From: Chloroflexota bacterium
GTDB taxonomy: Bacteria; Chloroflexota; Anaerolineae; B4-G1
Length of the DNA: 24,785 bases
Assembly (NCBI GenBank): GCA_024232355.1
Contig: JAAEPW010001348.1
Location: 1-24,785 of the forward strand
Reading direction: 5' to 3'
Part shown: piece after piece, positions 8,690-15,256 of the stretch
Numbering within the stretch: position 1 is the stretch's first letter
Layout of the letters: every line of letters starts with the position of its first letter
Notes under the pieces: generated by a model
The model's input: only the letters and a program-made list of their open reading frames with translations
What the model was told of the DNA's origin: nothing
Database searches by the model: none
Position numbers and translations under genes: made by a program

Positions 8690-9898
8690 ATGAACGTACT
8701 TTCAGTAGTAATTCCAGCGTACAACGAAGAGGATGGCATCGCCGAGATTATCGAGCGAGTGCTCACTATTCGCCCTGGGTTGGCGGATGTTGGGGTAGAC
8801 GATCTGGAACTGATCGTAGTGGACGATGGCTCCAGTGACAAGACTGCAACTATCACGGCTAACTATGCGGAAGCGGACGCTACTGTCCGCCTTATTCAGC
8901 AGCCGGTTAACCGGGGCTATGGGGCAGCGCTAAAAACGGGATTCAGCCAGGCGCGAGGGAATCTATTGGGATTCCTAGACGCCGATGGTACGTATCCCCC
9001 AGAGCATTTCCCCAATCTGTGCCAAGTGACTCTGAACGATGAGATAGACTTGGTGATTGGTTCCCGGATGTTGGGCACCGACAGTGAGATGCCGTTGGTC
9101 CGTCGCATTGGGAATTTCATCTTTGCGAACTTGGTGAGTCTGCTGGGCGGTCAGCGTATCAGTGACAGTTCCAGCGGTATGCGCGTCATCCGGCGAGAGG
9201 CTTTGCATCACTTATACCCGCTCCCCGATGGCCTCAACTTTACGCCGGTAATGAGTACACGCGTTCTTCACGAGGAAATGAGCTGGCAGGAGGTACCCAT
9301 TCCTTACAAGGAACGGATGGGGCGCTCCAAGTTGAACGTTGTGCAGGATGGCACGCGCTTTCTATATACCATTATCTGGACTGCGATGAACTATAACCCT
9401 GTTCGGATCTTGGGTGGCATTGGCCTGGGACTGACGGCGATTGCGGGGATTATTGCTGCGGTTATCATAGGCATGCGGCTCACCGGCGTTACCCAACTTG
9501 GCCCTTGGGGAGTGGTTGGGGCCTTTGTTGCCAGTTTGTGCATGGTCGCTGGGGTCACGCTCTTTTCTTTGGGGGCGACTTTTAATTACTTGGTTTCGCT
9601 CTTTCATAAGCAATCGGTTCGCCGGGGACTGTTCGGCAAACCGATCTTTAAACATCCGTTGGAGCGACACTTTGGCTGGATGGGACTGATAGCGATGCTT
9701 CTGGGATTCGTGCTCGGTGCCGGCAGTCTCGGCCTCTCAATTGGTGGATGGTCTATTGATCGCCTCTGGTTTTGGCTGTTGTATGCAGTGATGCTGTTGA
9801 TGGTAGGGCTGCAACTGACCGTCTTTTGGCTCATTATGCGCGTGTTGGATGAGTTGAACCGGCGGGAGATCGAGATTGCCCAAGATATGGAGGGATAA
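8690..9898 (+). CDS. Membrane GT2 glycosyltransferase (polyprenyl/dolichol-phosphate sugar synthase-like)
   Basis: This GT-A family 2 enzyme is of the DPM1/GtrB type, which transfers a sugar from a nucleotide donor onto a polyprenyl phosphate. The domain begins VVIPAYNEEDGIAEII, followed by VVDDGSSDKT, the DxD-like FLDADGTYPPE, and SSGMRVIRREAL. Four hydrophobic helices fill the last 150 residues (about 240-400), which matches the membrane-anchored variants. The ATG at 8690 is preferred because the conserved fold starts there and GGAGG lies just upstream, though only 3 bases away. A GTG at 8630 with AAGGG upstream would add 20 non-conserved residues and cannot be excluded. The next gene starts 2 bp after the stop. 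Confidence 0.9.
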   Translation: MNVLSVVIPAYNEEDGIAEIIERVLTIRPGLADVGVDDLELIVVDDGSSDKTATITANYAEADATVRLIQQPVNRGYGAALKTGFSQARGNLLGFLDADGTYPPEHFPNLCQVTLNDEIDLVIGSRMLGTDSEMPLVRRIGNFIFANLVSLLGGQRISDSSSGMRVIRREALHHLYPLPDGLNFTPVMSTRVLHEEMSWQEVPIPYKERMGRSKLNVVQDGTRFLYTIIWTAMNYNPVRILGGIGLGLTAIAGIIAAVIIGMRLTGVTQLGPWGVVGAFVASLCMVAGVTLFSLGATFNYLVSLFHKQSVRRGLFGKPIFKHPLERHFGWMGLIAMLLGFVLGAGSLGLSIGGWSIDRLWFWLLYAVMLLMVGLQLTVFWLIMRVLDELNRREIEIAQDMEG

Positions 9899-9900
9899 CA

Positions 9901-11538
9901 ATGCCAAAAATAAATCACGGAGCAGGGATGAAAGAGCGTGTCCCTGCACCCCGTTTTCCTGATGCTGATGCGGTTGTGCGGGCCGGGCTTGATGCCCGGC
10001 CCGAAGGCAATGTGGATATTCTGTTTGTTAATCCACCAGCCCCCGATGGCGGTATCTGGATTCGGAGCCAACACCGGGTGGGGCGGCGATCTAGAGAAGG
10101 GATGATCTGGCCTCAGGTCGGTTTGGCCCAAATGGCGGCCCTGTTCCCCGATTACCGGGTGGAGGTCATTGACGCGATTCCTTTGCGGATGGATTGGCCC
10201 ACGTTCGAACGTTTACTAGAAGAGAAACGCCCACGTTATTACGTGACGCAAGTCACTGCCCCAACTCTGCGCAACGATATGTACGGCGTGTTCCTGGCCC
10301 GCAGCATAGGTGCGACGACCATTGCTTTTGGTACCCACGTCACTCCTATCCCCCGCGAGACGATGCGCGCCTTTCCCAATCTGGATTATGTGCTGCGCGG
10401 CGAGCCAGAGTTGACCCTGCGAGAATTGGTTGATTCGTTGGAGAATACAAATCCAGAATCGATGGGGGGAGAGGCTGAATTTGGCGAGTTGCTGCGTAAA
10501 CTGTTCACTGATACTGACCCCGACTGGCAGCCTGCTCGGTCAAATGAATCGGAAACCGGTGACCTCAAGCATATCAAAGGTCTGGTGTGGCGAGACAAAG
10601 GGGAGACCGTAGTAAATGTGGATCGCCCCTTGATCCGTTACCTGGACGACCTGCCGATGCCGCGTCACGATCTATTACCCATCAAGGCATATCGTGCGCC
10701 CTTGGTACGCAATCCATATTCATTTGCCGTCACCAGCCGAGGATGCCCTGGTGGATGCCGTTTTTGCATCAAGCACGTTTCCTATGGCAATTCGATCCGT
10801 TTCCGTTCGCCGGAGAACATTATGGCCGAGTTGGAACTCTTGTACGATCTGGGGGTTCGCTCAGTCAACTTGTACGCCGATCTATTTACGGTGAGCCGGG
10901 AGCAGGTGATGGGATTGTGCGAGTTGATTCTGGAGCGGGGTCTGAATATGGAGTGGACGTGCAACAGTCGCGTAGACTTTGTGGACCAGGAAATGCTTCG
11001 CATGATGGGCCAGGCGGGCTGCCGTTGGATCTCGTGGGGGATCGAGTCGGGCAACGAAAAGGTGCTCAAGCGCGTCCGAAAAGGGATTGATCTGGAACGG
11101 GTGAAGCAATCGCTGCGTTGGTCCAAAGAGGCGGGAATTCGAAACTGGGGCTATTTTATCATCGGCTTGCCCGGAGAAACGGAGGAGACGATTCAAGAGA
11201 CCATTCGTTTCTCAAAACAGCTTCCATTGGATCTGGTTTTGTTCCATATCGCCGCGCCATATCCGGGTTCTCCCCTCTTTTTTGAGGTAGTGGAGGAAGG
11301 ATGGTTTCGTCCCGGCACCCGCTGGGAGCAGGTGGACATGGATCGCTCGACAGTGTTGGATTACCCCAACCTGCGGGCGGAGGAATTGGAACGGTGGGCG
11401 CAGCGGGCGTTTCGATCGTGGATACTGCGGCCTGGCCCGATGTTGACCTACTTGCGAATGCTTTTGGGTTCTCCGTCCCTCTGGCGACCGGCCCTAGAGA
11501 TCGGTCTTGAGAGCCTGGGTTGGGCAGTGGGAGGATAG
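9901..11538 (+). CDS. B12-binding domain radical SAM protein
   Basis: This 545-residue enzyme has an N-terminal cobalamin-binding-like Rossmann domain (about 37-190, starting NVDILFVNPPAPDGG) and a radical SAM core. The cluster-binding cysteines at 282, 286 and 289 lie in SRGCPGGCRFCIKH, and further core elements include WGIESGNEKVLKRVRKG and FIIGLPGETEETI. The family (BchE/HpnR-like, COG1032) performs radical methylations, cyclisations and other C-C chemistry. The classical DxHxxG cobalamin motif is not evident, so cobalamin may bind base-off or not at all. The ATG follows GGAGGG with good spacing. As the last gene of the glycan run it may modify a lipid carrier or sugar; the substrate is unknown. 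Confidence 0.88.
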   Translation: MPKINHGAGMKERVPAPRFPDADAVVRAGLDARPEGNVDILFVNPPAPDGGIWIRSQHRVGRRSREGMIWPQVGLAQMAALFPDYRVEVIDAIPLRMDWPTFERLLEEKRPRYYVTQVTAPTLRNDMYGVFLARSIGATTIAFGTHVTPIPRETMRAFPNLDYVLRGEPELTLRELVDSLENTNPESMGGEAEFGELLRKLFTDTDPDWQPARSNESETGDLKHIKGLVWRDKGETVVNVDRPLIRYLDDLPMPRHDLLPIKAYRAPLVRNPYSFAVTSRGCPGGCRFCIKHVSYGNSIRFRSPENIMAELELLYDLGVRSVNLYADLFTVSREQVMGLCELILERGLNMEWTCNSRVDFVDQEMLRMMGQAGCRWISWGIESGNEKVLKRVRKGIDLERVKQSLRWSKEAGIRNWGYFIIGLPGETEETIQETIRFSKQLPLDLVLFHIAAPYPGSPLFFEVVEEGWFRPGTRWEQVDMDRSTVLDYPNLRAEELERWAQRAFRSWILRPGPMLTYLRMLLGSPSLWRPALEIGLESLGWAVGG

Positions 11539-11558
11539 GAGTACGGGTCAAACTAGAG

Positions 11559-11586
11559 TTGACAACAGCCGGGAACGAATTATAAT
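11559..11586 (+). promoter_or_regulatory. Sigma-70-type promoter of thrS
   Basis: Consensus -35 TTGACA (11559-11564) and -10 TATAAT (11581-11586) are separated by 16 bp. It starts only 20 bp after the stop of the radical SAM gene and just upstream of the T-box leader. The predicted start is near 11593. Confidence 0.85.
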
Positions 11587-11620
11587 ATCAGCACAATTGA
11601 TCATGCCAAGCTAAAATGTT

Positions 11621-11870
11621 GACCGGGACGAGTATCACCTGAGAAGGTTTCAGAGAGAAGGGGTCACTGGCTGCGAGCCCCTTTGACCGGACAGTTGAGA
11701 AAACCCCCCGGGAGTGAGTTTCTCAAATCACAAATACGTGAGAATATGAAACTCCGGGATGGCCCGTTACAGCCGCAGAGCGCTACAGCAATTCGTTTAT
11801 TTCCAAATCCGCTGTAGAACTTGGGTGGAATCACGTGGAAGACCCCCGCGCCCCAAGGCGCGGGGGTTTA
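11621..11870 (+). ncRNA. T-box leader RNA (tRNA-Thr sensing) upstream of thrS
   Basis: This untranslated leader has the parts of a T-box riboswitch. The stem I region shows AGTA at 11631 (specifier-loop left side), AGAGAG at 11652-11657 and GGCTGCGAG at 11669-11677 flanked by a GGGG/CCCC stem. A candidate Thr specifier codon ACA lies at 11691-11693 (an ACC sits nearby at 11686). A stem III-like hairpin pairs GAGTTTC (11716-11722) with GAAACTC (11748-11754). The T-box sequence around 11818-11835 contains GGGTGGAATCACG; its TGGA would pair with the acceptor end of uncharged tRNA. GGGT at 11823 can pair with ACCC at 11842, which is mutually exclusive with the terminator stem. Uncharged tRNA-Thr should therefore permit readthrough into thrS. 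The specifier assignment is by eye. Confidence 0.85.
11843..11870 (+). terminator. T-box-controlled intrinsic terminator
   Basis: A perfect 10-bp stem (CCCCCGCGCC at 11843-11852, GGCGCGGGGG at 11857-11866) with a CCAA loop is followed by TTTATGTGTTT. Its left arm competes with the T-box antiterminator. It may also stop readthrough from the upstream glycan cluster, for which no other terminator is seen. Confidence 0.9.
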
Positions 11871-11883
11871 TGTGTTTACTATG

Positions 11884-11959
11884 AAGGAGGTGATCGAAAT
11901 GACTGATGATGATACTGGGACTAGTCAATTGTTTTTGTTCATAACCTATTTGATCACCT
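11884..11959 (+). promoter_or_regulatory. Perfect SD and matching anti-SD-like sequence in the thrS leader
   Basis: AAGGAGGTGATC at 11884-11895 is fully complementary to the usual 16S rRNA 3' end. Bases 11888-11898 can pair with 11949-11959 over 11 positions (one G-U); the right arm contains GATCACCT, the same sequence as the 16S tail. The hairpin would mask the SD of the short leader ORF and ends 2 bases before the thrS SD (GAGGAGGAG, 11962-11970). The sequence match is direct; a regulatory role is inferred. Confidence 0.65.
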
Positions 11960-11982
11960 ATGAGGAGGAGAAAAATGTCTGA
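11899..11982 (+). CDS. Threonine-rich 27-codon leader ORF overlapping thrS start
   Basis: This short ORF lies between the T-box terminator and thrS. Its ATG is 3 bases after the 12-nt perfect SD, and its TGA (11980-11982) lies just past the thrS ATG, an 8-base overlap in another frame. It encodes 27 residues, five of them Thr (positions 2, 6, 8, 16 and 20), with an acidic start, a hydrophobic LFLFITYLITY middle and an EEEKN end. An upstream in-frame ATG at 11881 lacks an SD. The arrangement suggests translational coupling to thrS, possibly Thr-dependent attenuation as a second layer after the T-box. No homologue is known to me, and expression is unproven. Confidence 0.5.
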   Translation: MTDDDTGTSQLFLFITYLITYEEEKNV

Positions 11983-13774
11983 AAAAGAGAAATATGAGGA
12001 AAGTAATCTATATAAACTGCGTCACTCGGCGGCGCACGTGATGGCCGAGGCGGTGTTGGAAAAGTTCCCCGTAGGTAAGGTCGCCATCGGCCCGCCGATA
12101 GAGAAAGGCTTTTACTATGATTTTGATCTGCCCCGACCTCTCACGCCGGAAGACTTGGAGGAGATCGAAGCTCGGATGCGAGAGATTATTGCTGAGGGAC
12201 ACGATTTTGTCTATCAGGAGATTGATGAAGAGGAGGCACGCCAGGTCTTTGCTGGGCAGGATTACAAGATAGAGTTAATTGATGGGATTCTGTCTGCCGG
12301 AATGGACGAATATGGGGAACCTTTGGATGAAGCACCCAATCTCTCGGTCTATCGCAGTGGTTCGTTTGTAGACCTGTGCCGAGGGCCGCACGTGGGTAAC
12401 GCGCGGGAGATCAAACCCGACGCGATCAAGTTGCTCAGCGTGGCCGGGGCCTACTGGCGCGGAGACGAACGGAACCCGATGCTCCAGCGCATCTATGGCA
12501 CGGCCTGGGAAACGGCGAAAGAGTTGAGAAAGTTTCTGGCCTGGCGGGAAGAAGTAGAAAAACGAGATCATCGGCGGCTGATCAAAGAACTGGATCTACT
12601 CAGTTTCCACGGCGAGGCTGGCGCGGGATTGGCCTATTGGCACCCCAAGGGCGGACAGATCCGTGTCTTGATCGAGGACTATTGGCGCCAGCGCCATTAT
12701 GAGGGTGGGTACGACATTGTGTTCTCGCCACACATCGGCCGCGCGCAATTGTGGGAGACGTCGGGACACTTGGATTTTTACAAGGATGGCATGTATACGC
12801 CGATGGACATTGATGGGCAAGAGTACTTTATCAAGCCGATGAACTGTCCATTTCACATCATGATGTACCGGTCGCAGATGCGTTCGTACCGTGAACTGCC
12901 TTTGCGCTGGGCCGAACTAGGCACGGTCTATCGCTACGAGCGTAGCGGCACGCTTCATGGCTTGCTGCGGGTGCGCGGTTTTACGCAGGACGATGCGCAC
13001 ATCTTTTGTACGCCAGAACAGATCGAGGACGAAATACTGCGGGTATTGGATTTTAGTCTGGATCTGCTGCGCGGCTTTGGCTTTGAAGAGTTCAAGATCG
13101 AACTGAGCGTGCGCGATCCCAAGACGCCGGACAAGTACGCCGGAGGCAACGCAATGTGGGAACAAGCCGAAAAGTCGCTGGTCAAAGCGCTAAAAGCGCG
13201 GGACGTGCCCTACGAGCGGATGGAAGGCGAGGCGGTGTTTTACGGCCCCAAGATCGATATCAAGATCAAGGACGCGCTGGGCCGTGCTTGGCAATGCACG
13301 ACGATTCAGTTTGACTTTAACTTGCCCGAACGTTTTGATATGTCCTACATTGGTGAGGACGGAAAGGAACATCGTCCGTACATGGTGCACCGGGCGCTAC
13401 TAGGCAGCTTGGAACGATTCTTTGGCGTCCTGGTAGAGCATTATGGTGGGGCTTTCCCGGTCTGGTTGTCGCCGGTGCAGGCGGTGCTCATTCCTATCGC
13501 CGACCGACACATAGACTATGCCTCGTCTGTGGCGGAACAATTGCGGGCGTCTGGGGTGCGGGCAGAGGTAGACAAGTCGAGCGAACGTATGCGGGCCAAG
13601 ATTCGTGACGCCCAGATGCAAAAGGTGCCCTACATGCTTGTCATTGGTGATCGTGAGATGGAAGCGGGTCAAGTGAACCTGCGACAGCGCGATGGGAACG
13701 TGCCCGGCGCTATGTCTCTGGATGATTTCAAGGCGTTGGTTCAGGATGTGGTCGTAGAGAAACGGTTGCTCTGA
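11975..13774 (+). CDS. thrS: Threonyl-tRNA synthetase lacking the TGS domain
   Basis: This class II synthetase of 599 residues charges tRNA-Thr. The usual N-terminal TGS domain is absent; the protein begins at the editing domain with RHSAAHVMAEAV (the HxxxH site) and FVDLCRGPHVG (Asp, Cys and His of the editing site). The catalytic core shows MNCPFHIMMY (zinc Cys), RYERSGTLHGLLRVRGFTQDD (motif 2), DDAHIF (zinc His) and HRALLGSLERFFGVL (motif 3 region). The C-terminal anticodon-binding domain begins around PVWLSPVQAVLIPI. The ATG at 11975 is preferred over the ATG at 11960, because GAGGAGGAG at 11962-11970 is its SD. Expression is probably controlled by the T-box leader and possibly by the overlapping short ORF. 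Confidence 0.97.
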   Translation: MSEKEKYEESNLYKLRHSAAHVMAEAVLEKFPVGKVAIGPPIEKGFYYDFDLPRPLTPEDLEEIEARMREIIAEGHDFVYQEIDEEEARQVFAGQDYKIELIDGILSAGMDEYGEPLDEAPNLSVYRSGSFVDLCRGPHVGNAREIKPDAIKLLSVAGAYWRGDERNPMLQRIYGTAWETAKELRKFLAWREEVEKRDHRRLIKELDLLSFHGEAGAGLAYWHPKGGQIRVLIEDYWRQRHYEGGYDIVFSPHIGRAQLWETSGHLDFYKDGMYTPMDIDGQEYFIKPMNCPFHIMMYRSQMRSYRELPLRWAELGTVYRYERSGTLHGLLRVRGFTQDDAHIFCTPEQIEDEILRVLDFSLDLLRGFGFEEFKIELSVRDPKTPDKYAGGNAMWEQAEKSLVKALKARDVPYERMEGEAVFYGPKIDIKIKDALGRAWQCTTIQFDFNLPERFDMSYIGEDGKEHRPYMVHRALLGSLERFFGVLVEHYGGAFPVWLSPVQAVLIPIADRHIDYASSVAEQLRASGVRAEVDKSSERMRAKIRDAQMQKVPYMLVIGDREMEAGQVNLRQRDGNVPGAMSLDDFKALVQDVVVEKRLL

Positions 13775-13794
13775 TCCGATGATCGTGGGGGCAG

Positions 13795-13823
13795 TTGACA
13801 CCTTTCTGCAATTGTGTTATCAT
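13795..13823 (+). promoter_or_regulatory. Promoter of the infC-rpmI-rplT operon
   Basis: TTGACA (13795-13800) and TATCAT (13818-13823) are spaced by exactly 17 bp in the thrS-infC gap. Transcription should start near 13830, giving a leader of about 40 nt before infC. Confidence 0.8.
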
Positions 13824-13870
13824 CTGCCTTGTATATATCCGATTGACTTACACATAGGGAGGTAGGCCGA

Positions 13871-14416
13871 ATTAGGAAAAAAAGAAAGTATCGTCCTGAT
13901 ATACGAGCCAAGTACCGTATCAACCATCAAATTCGGGCTTCGCACGTCAGACTGATTGATGCAGAGGGTAATCACAGGGGTGTTGTACCTTTGTCTGAGG
14001 CTCTATCGGACGCTCAAGAGCATGATTTGGATGCGGTGGAAGTATCGCCGGCCGCGGATCCTCCGGTTGTTCGGGTGATGGACTATGGCAAGTTCCTGTA
14101 TCAGCAGGCCAAACAGGAGCGAGAGTCACGCAAATCACAACAACAGGTCGAAGTCAAAGAGATTCGTATGCGTCCCAAAACAACCGATCATCATAGATCC
14201 TTCAAGGTTCGTAATGCCAGGCAGTGGTTGGAAGAGGGGAAAAAAGTCAAGGTACGTATCCGCTTCCGGGGTCGAGAGGCTTCCTATCCAGAGATTGCCA
14301 TTGAGCAACTGACCGGGATTGCCGAGGAACTGTCCGACATTGCAACGGTTGAGCAAAGGCCGAATCGAGAGGGGCGCACCATGTTGATGGTTTTGTCCCC
14401 GGAAAAGAAAAAATAG
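13871..14416 (+). CDS. infC: Translation initiation factor IF-3 with an ATT start codon
   Basis: This 181-residue IF-3 binds the 30S subunit, prevents premature 50S joining and discriminates against non-standard start codons. The N-domain reads YRINHQIRASHVRLIDAEG, the linker PPVVRVMDYGKFLYQQAK, and the C-domain contains EIRMRPKTTDHH and KVRIRFRGRE. The only start giving a full N-domain is ATT at 13871, preceded by AGGGAGGT with 7-base spacing. An in-frame TGA lies a few codons upstream and no ATG/GTG/TTG lies between; the next possible start (TTG 13991) would delete the N-domain core. An AUU start is the known basis of IF-3 autoregulation in E. coli, so the same feedback is likely here. Confidence 0.95.
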   Translation: MRKKRKYRPDIRAKYRINHQIRASHVRLIDAEGNHRGVVPLSEALSDAQEHDLDAVEVSPAADPPVVRVMDYGKFLYQQAKQERESRKSQQQVEVKEIRMRPKTTDHHRSFKVRNARQWLEEGKKVKVRIRFRGREASYPEIAIEQLTGIAEELSDIATVEQRPNREGRTMLMVLSPEKKK

Positions 14417-14434
14417 AGTGAGGATGTAATCGTA

Positions 14435-14656
14435 ATGCCAAAGATCAAGACACACAAGTCTACGTCGAAACGTTTCCGCCGAACCAAAGGTGGCAAAGGC
14501 AAGTTGATGAGCACAAAGTTCGGCAAGGGGCACTTGAGACGCAACAAGAGTAAACGGGTGAAGGGAATGTTGGATGAAATGCATGTAGTGGATTCCAAGG
14601 GCACAAAGCGGCGCGTGAGCCGTCTGGCGCCATATCTGAAGGCAAAGGAGAAATAG
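14435..14656 (+). CDS. rpmI: 50S ribosomal protein L35
   Basis: This basic 73-residue protein starts [20 protein letters not shown], the standard L35 N-terminus, and includes the [13 protein letters not shown] stretch. It assembles into the large ribosomal subunit. The ATG has a GAGGA motif about 10 bases upstream. It lies 18 bp after infC and 4 bp before rplT, the conserved infC-rpmI-rplT order. Confidence 0.97.
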   Translation: MPKIKTHKSTSKRFRRTKGGKGKLMSTKFGKGHLRRNKSKRVKGMLDEMHVVDSKGTKRRVSRLAPYLKAKEK

Positions 14657-14660
14657 CGCT

Positions 14661-15011
14661 GTGAGAGTTAAAGCAGGAACCAGGAGACGTTATCGCCATA
14701 AAAAGATCCTTCGTCAGACCAAAGGATACTATGGCACACGTCGCAAGCTCTTCCGTCGAGCTAACGAAGCATGGATGAAGGCGCAGTGGTATGCGTATCG
14801 CGACCGGCGGAATCGGCGACGGGATTTGCGCCGTTTGTGGATTACGCGCATCAATGCGGCCGCGCGGCTGGGTGGCCTTTCGTACAGTCGTTTCACCTAT
14901 GGCCTTAAACAGGCCGGGGTAGAGTTGAACCGCAAGGTTTTGGCCGATATTGCTGTGAAAGATGCAGAGACGTTTGCACATTTGGTCGAGGTAGCCAAGG
15001 GCGCGTTATAA
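14661..15011 (+). CDS. rplT: 50S ribosomal protein L20
   Basis: This 116-residue 23S rRNA-binding protein is needed early in 50S assembly. It shows [20 protein letters not shown] near the N-terminus and [19 protein letters not shown], diagnostic of L20. The start is a GTG at 14661 with AAAGGAG overlapping the end of rpmI. It is the last gene of the operon, followed after 27 bp by a strong terminator. L20 often represses its own operon in other bacteria; no pseudoknot was resolved here by eye. Confidence 0.97.
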   Translation: MRVKAGTRRRYRHKKILRQTKGYYGTRRKLFRRANEAWMKAQWYAYRDRRNRRRDLRRLWITRINAAARLGGLSYSRFTYGLKQAGVELNRKVLADIAVKDAETFAHLVEVAKGAL

Positions 15012-15038
15012 ACTCTCCTTGACAAACGAAAAGTAGAG

Positions 15039-15067
15039 AGCGGGGGCAAACTTGCCCCCGCTTTTTC
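15039..15067 (+). terminator. Intrinsic terminator after rplT
   Basis: The stem AGCGGGGGCAA (15039-15049) and TTGCCCCCGCT (15052-15062) is directly followed by a T-run (TTTTCTGTTT). It ends the thrS-infC-rpmI-rplT transcription block. Confidence 0.93.
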
Positions 15068-15112
15068 TGTTTGAAGCAAAATGGGCTAATTAAACCTAAA
15101 TGCGATAGCCTT

Positions 15113-15255
15113 AGTGTTTCGCGGCGTAAATAAACCTACAGTTCAGAATTGCCGACTATCAACGCAAACTATCTATAATGATGCTAATCTACCGCGAAAC
15201 ACTTGAGCAGTTGGGCGTTAAAGTTTGGTATTTGGGGATATTTACGCCCAACTGC
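15113..15255. repeat. Intergenic region with three overlapping inverted repeats
   Basis: Between rplT and cinA three perfect arm pairs occur: AGTGTTTCGCGG (15113-15124) with 15192-15203, GGCGTAAATA (15123-15132) with 15239-15248, and GCAGTTGGGCGT (15207-15218) with 15244-15255. The second shares bases with the other two, so the structures are mutually exclusive. The last arm ends one base before the cinA stop and may act as its 3' hairpin, although no T-run follows. No ORF is supported here. Confidence 0.6.
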
Positions 15256-15256
15256 C

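Noticed and set aside
13991..14416. Shorter infC starting at TTG 13991
   Set aside because: It would remove the conserved IF-3 N-terminal segment YRINHQIRAS and lacks an SD.
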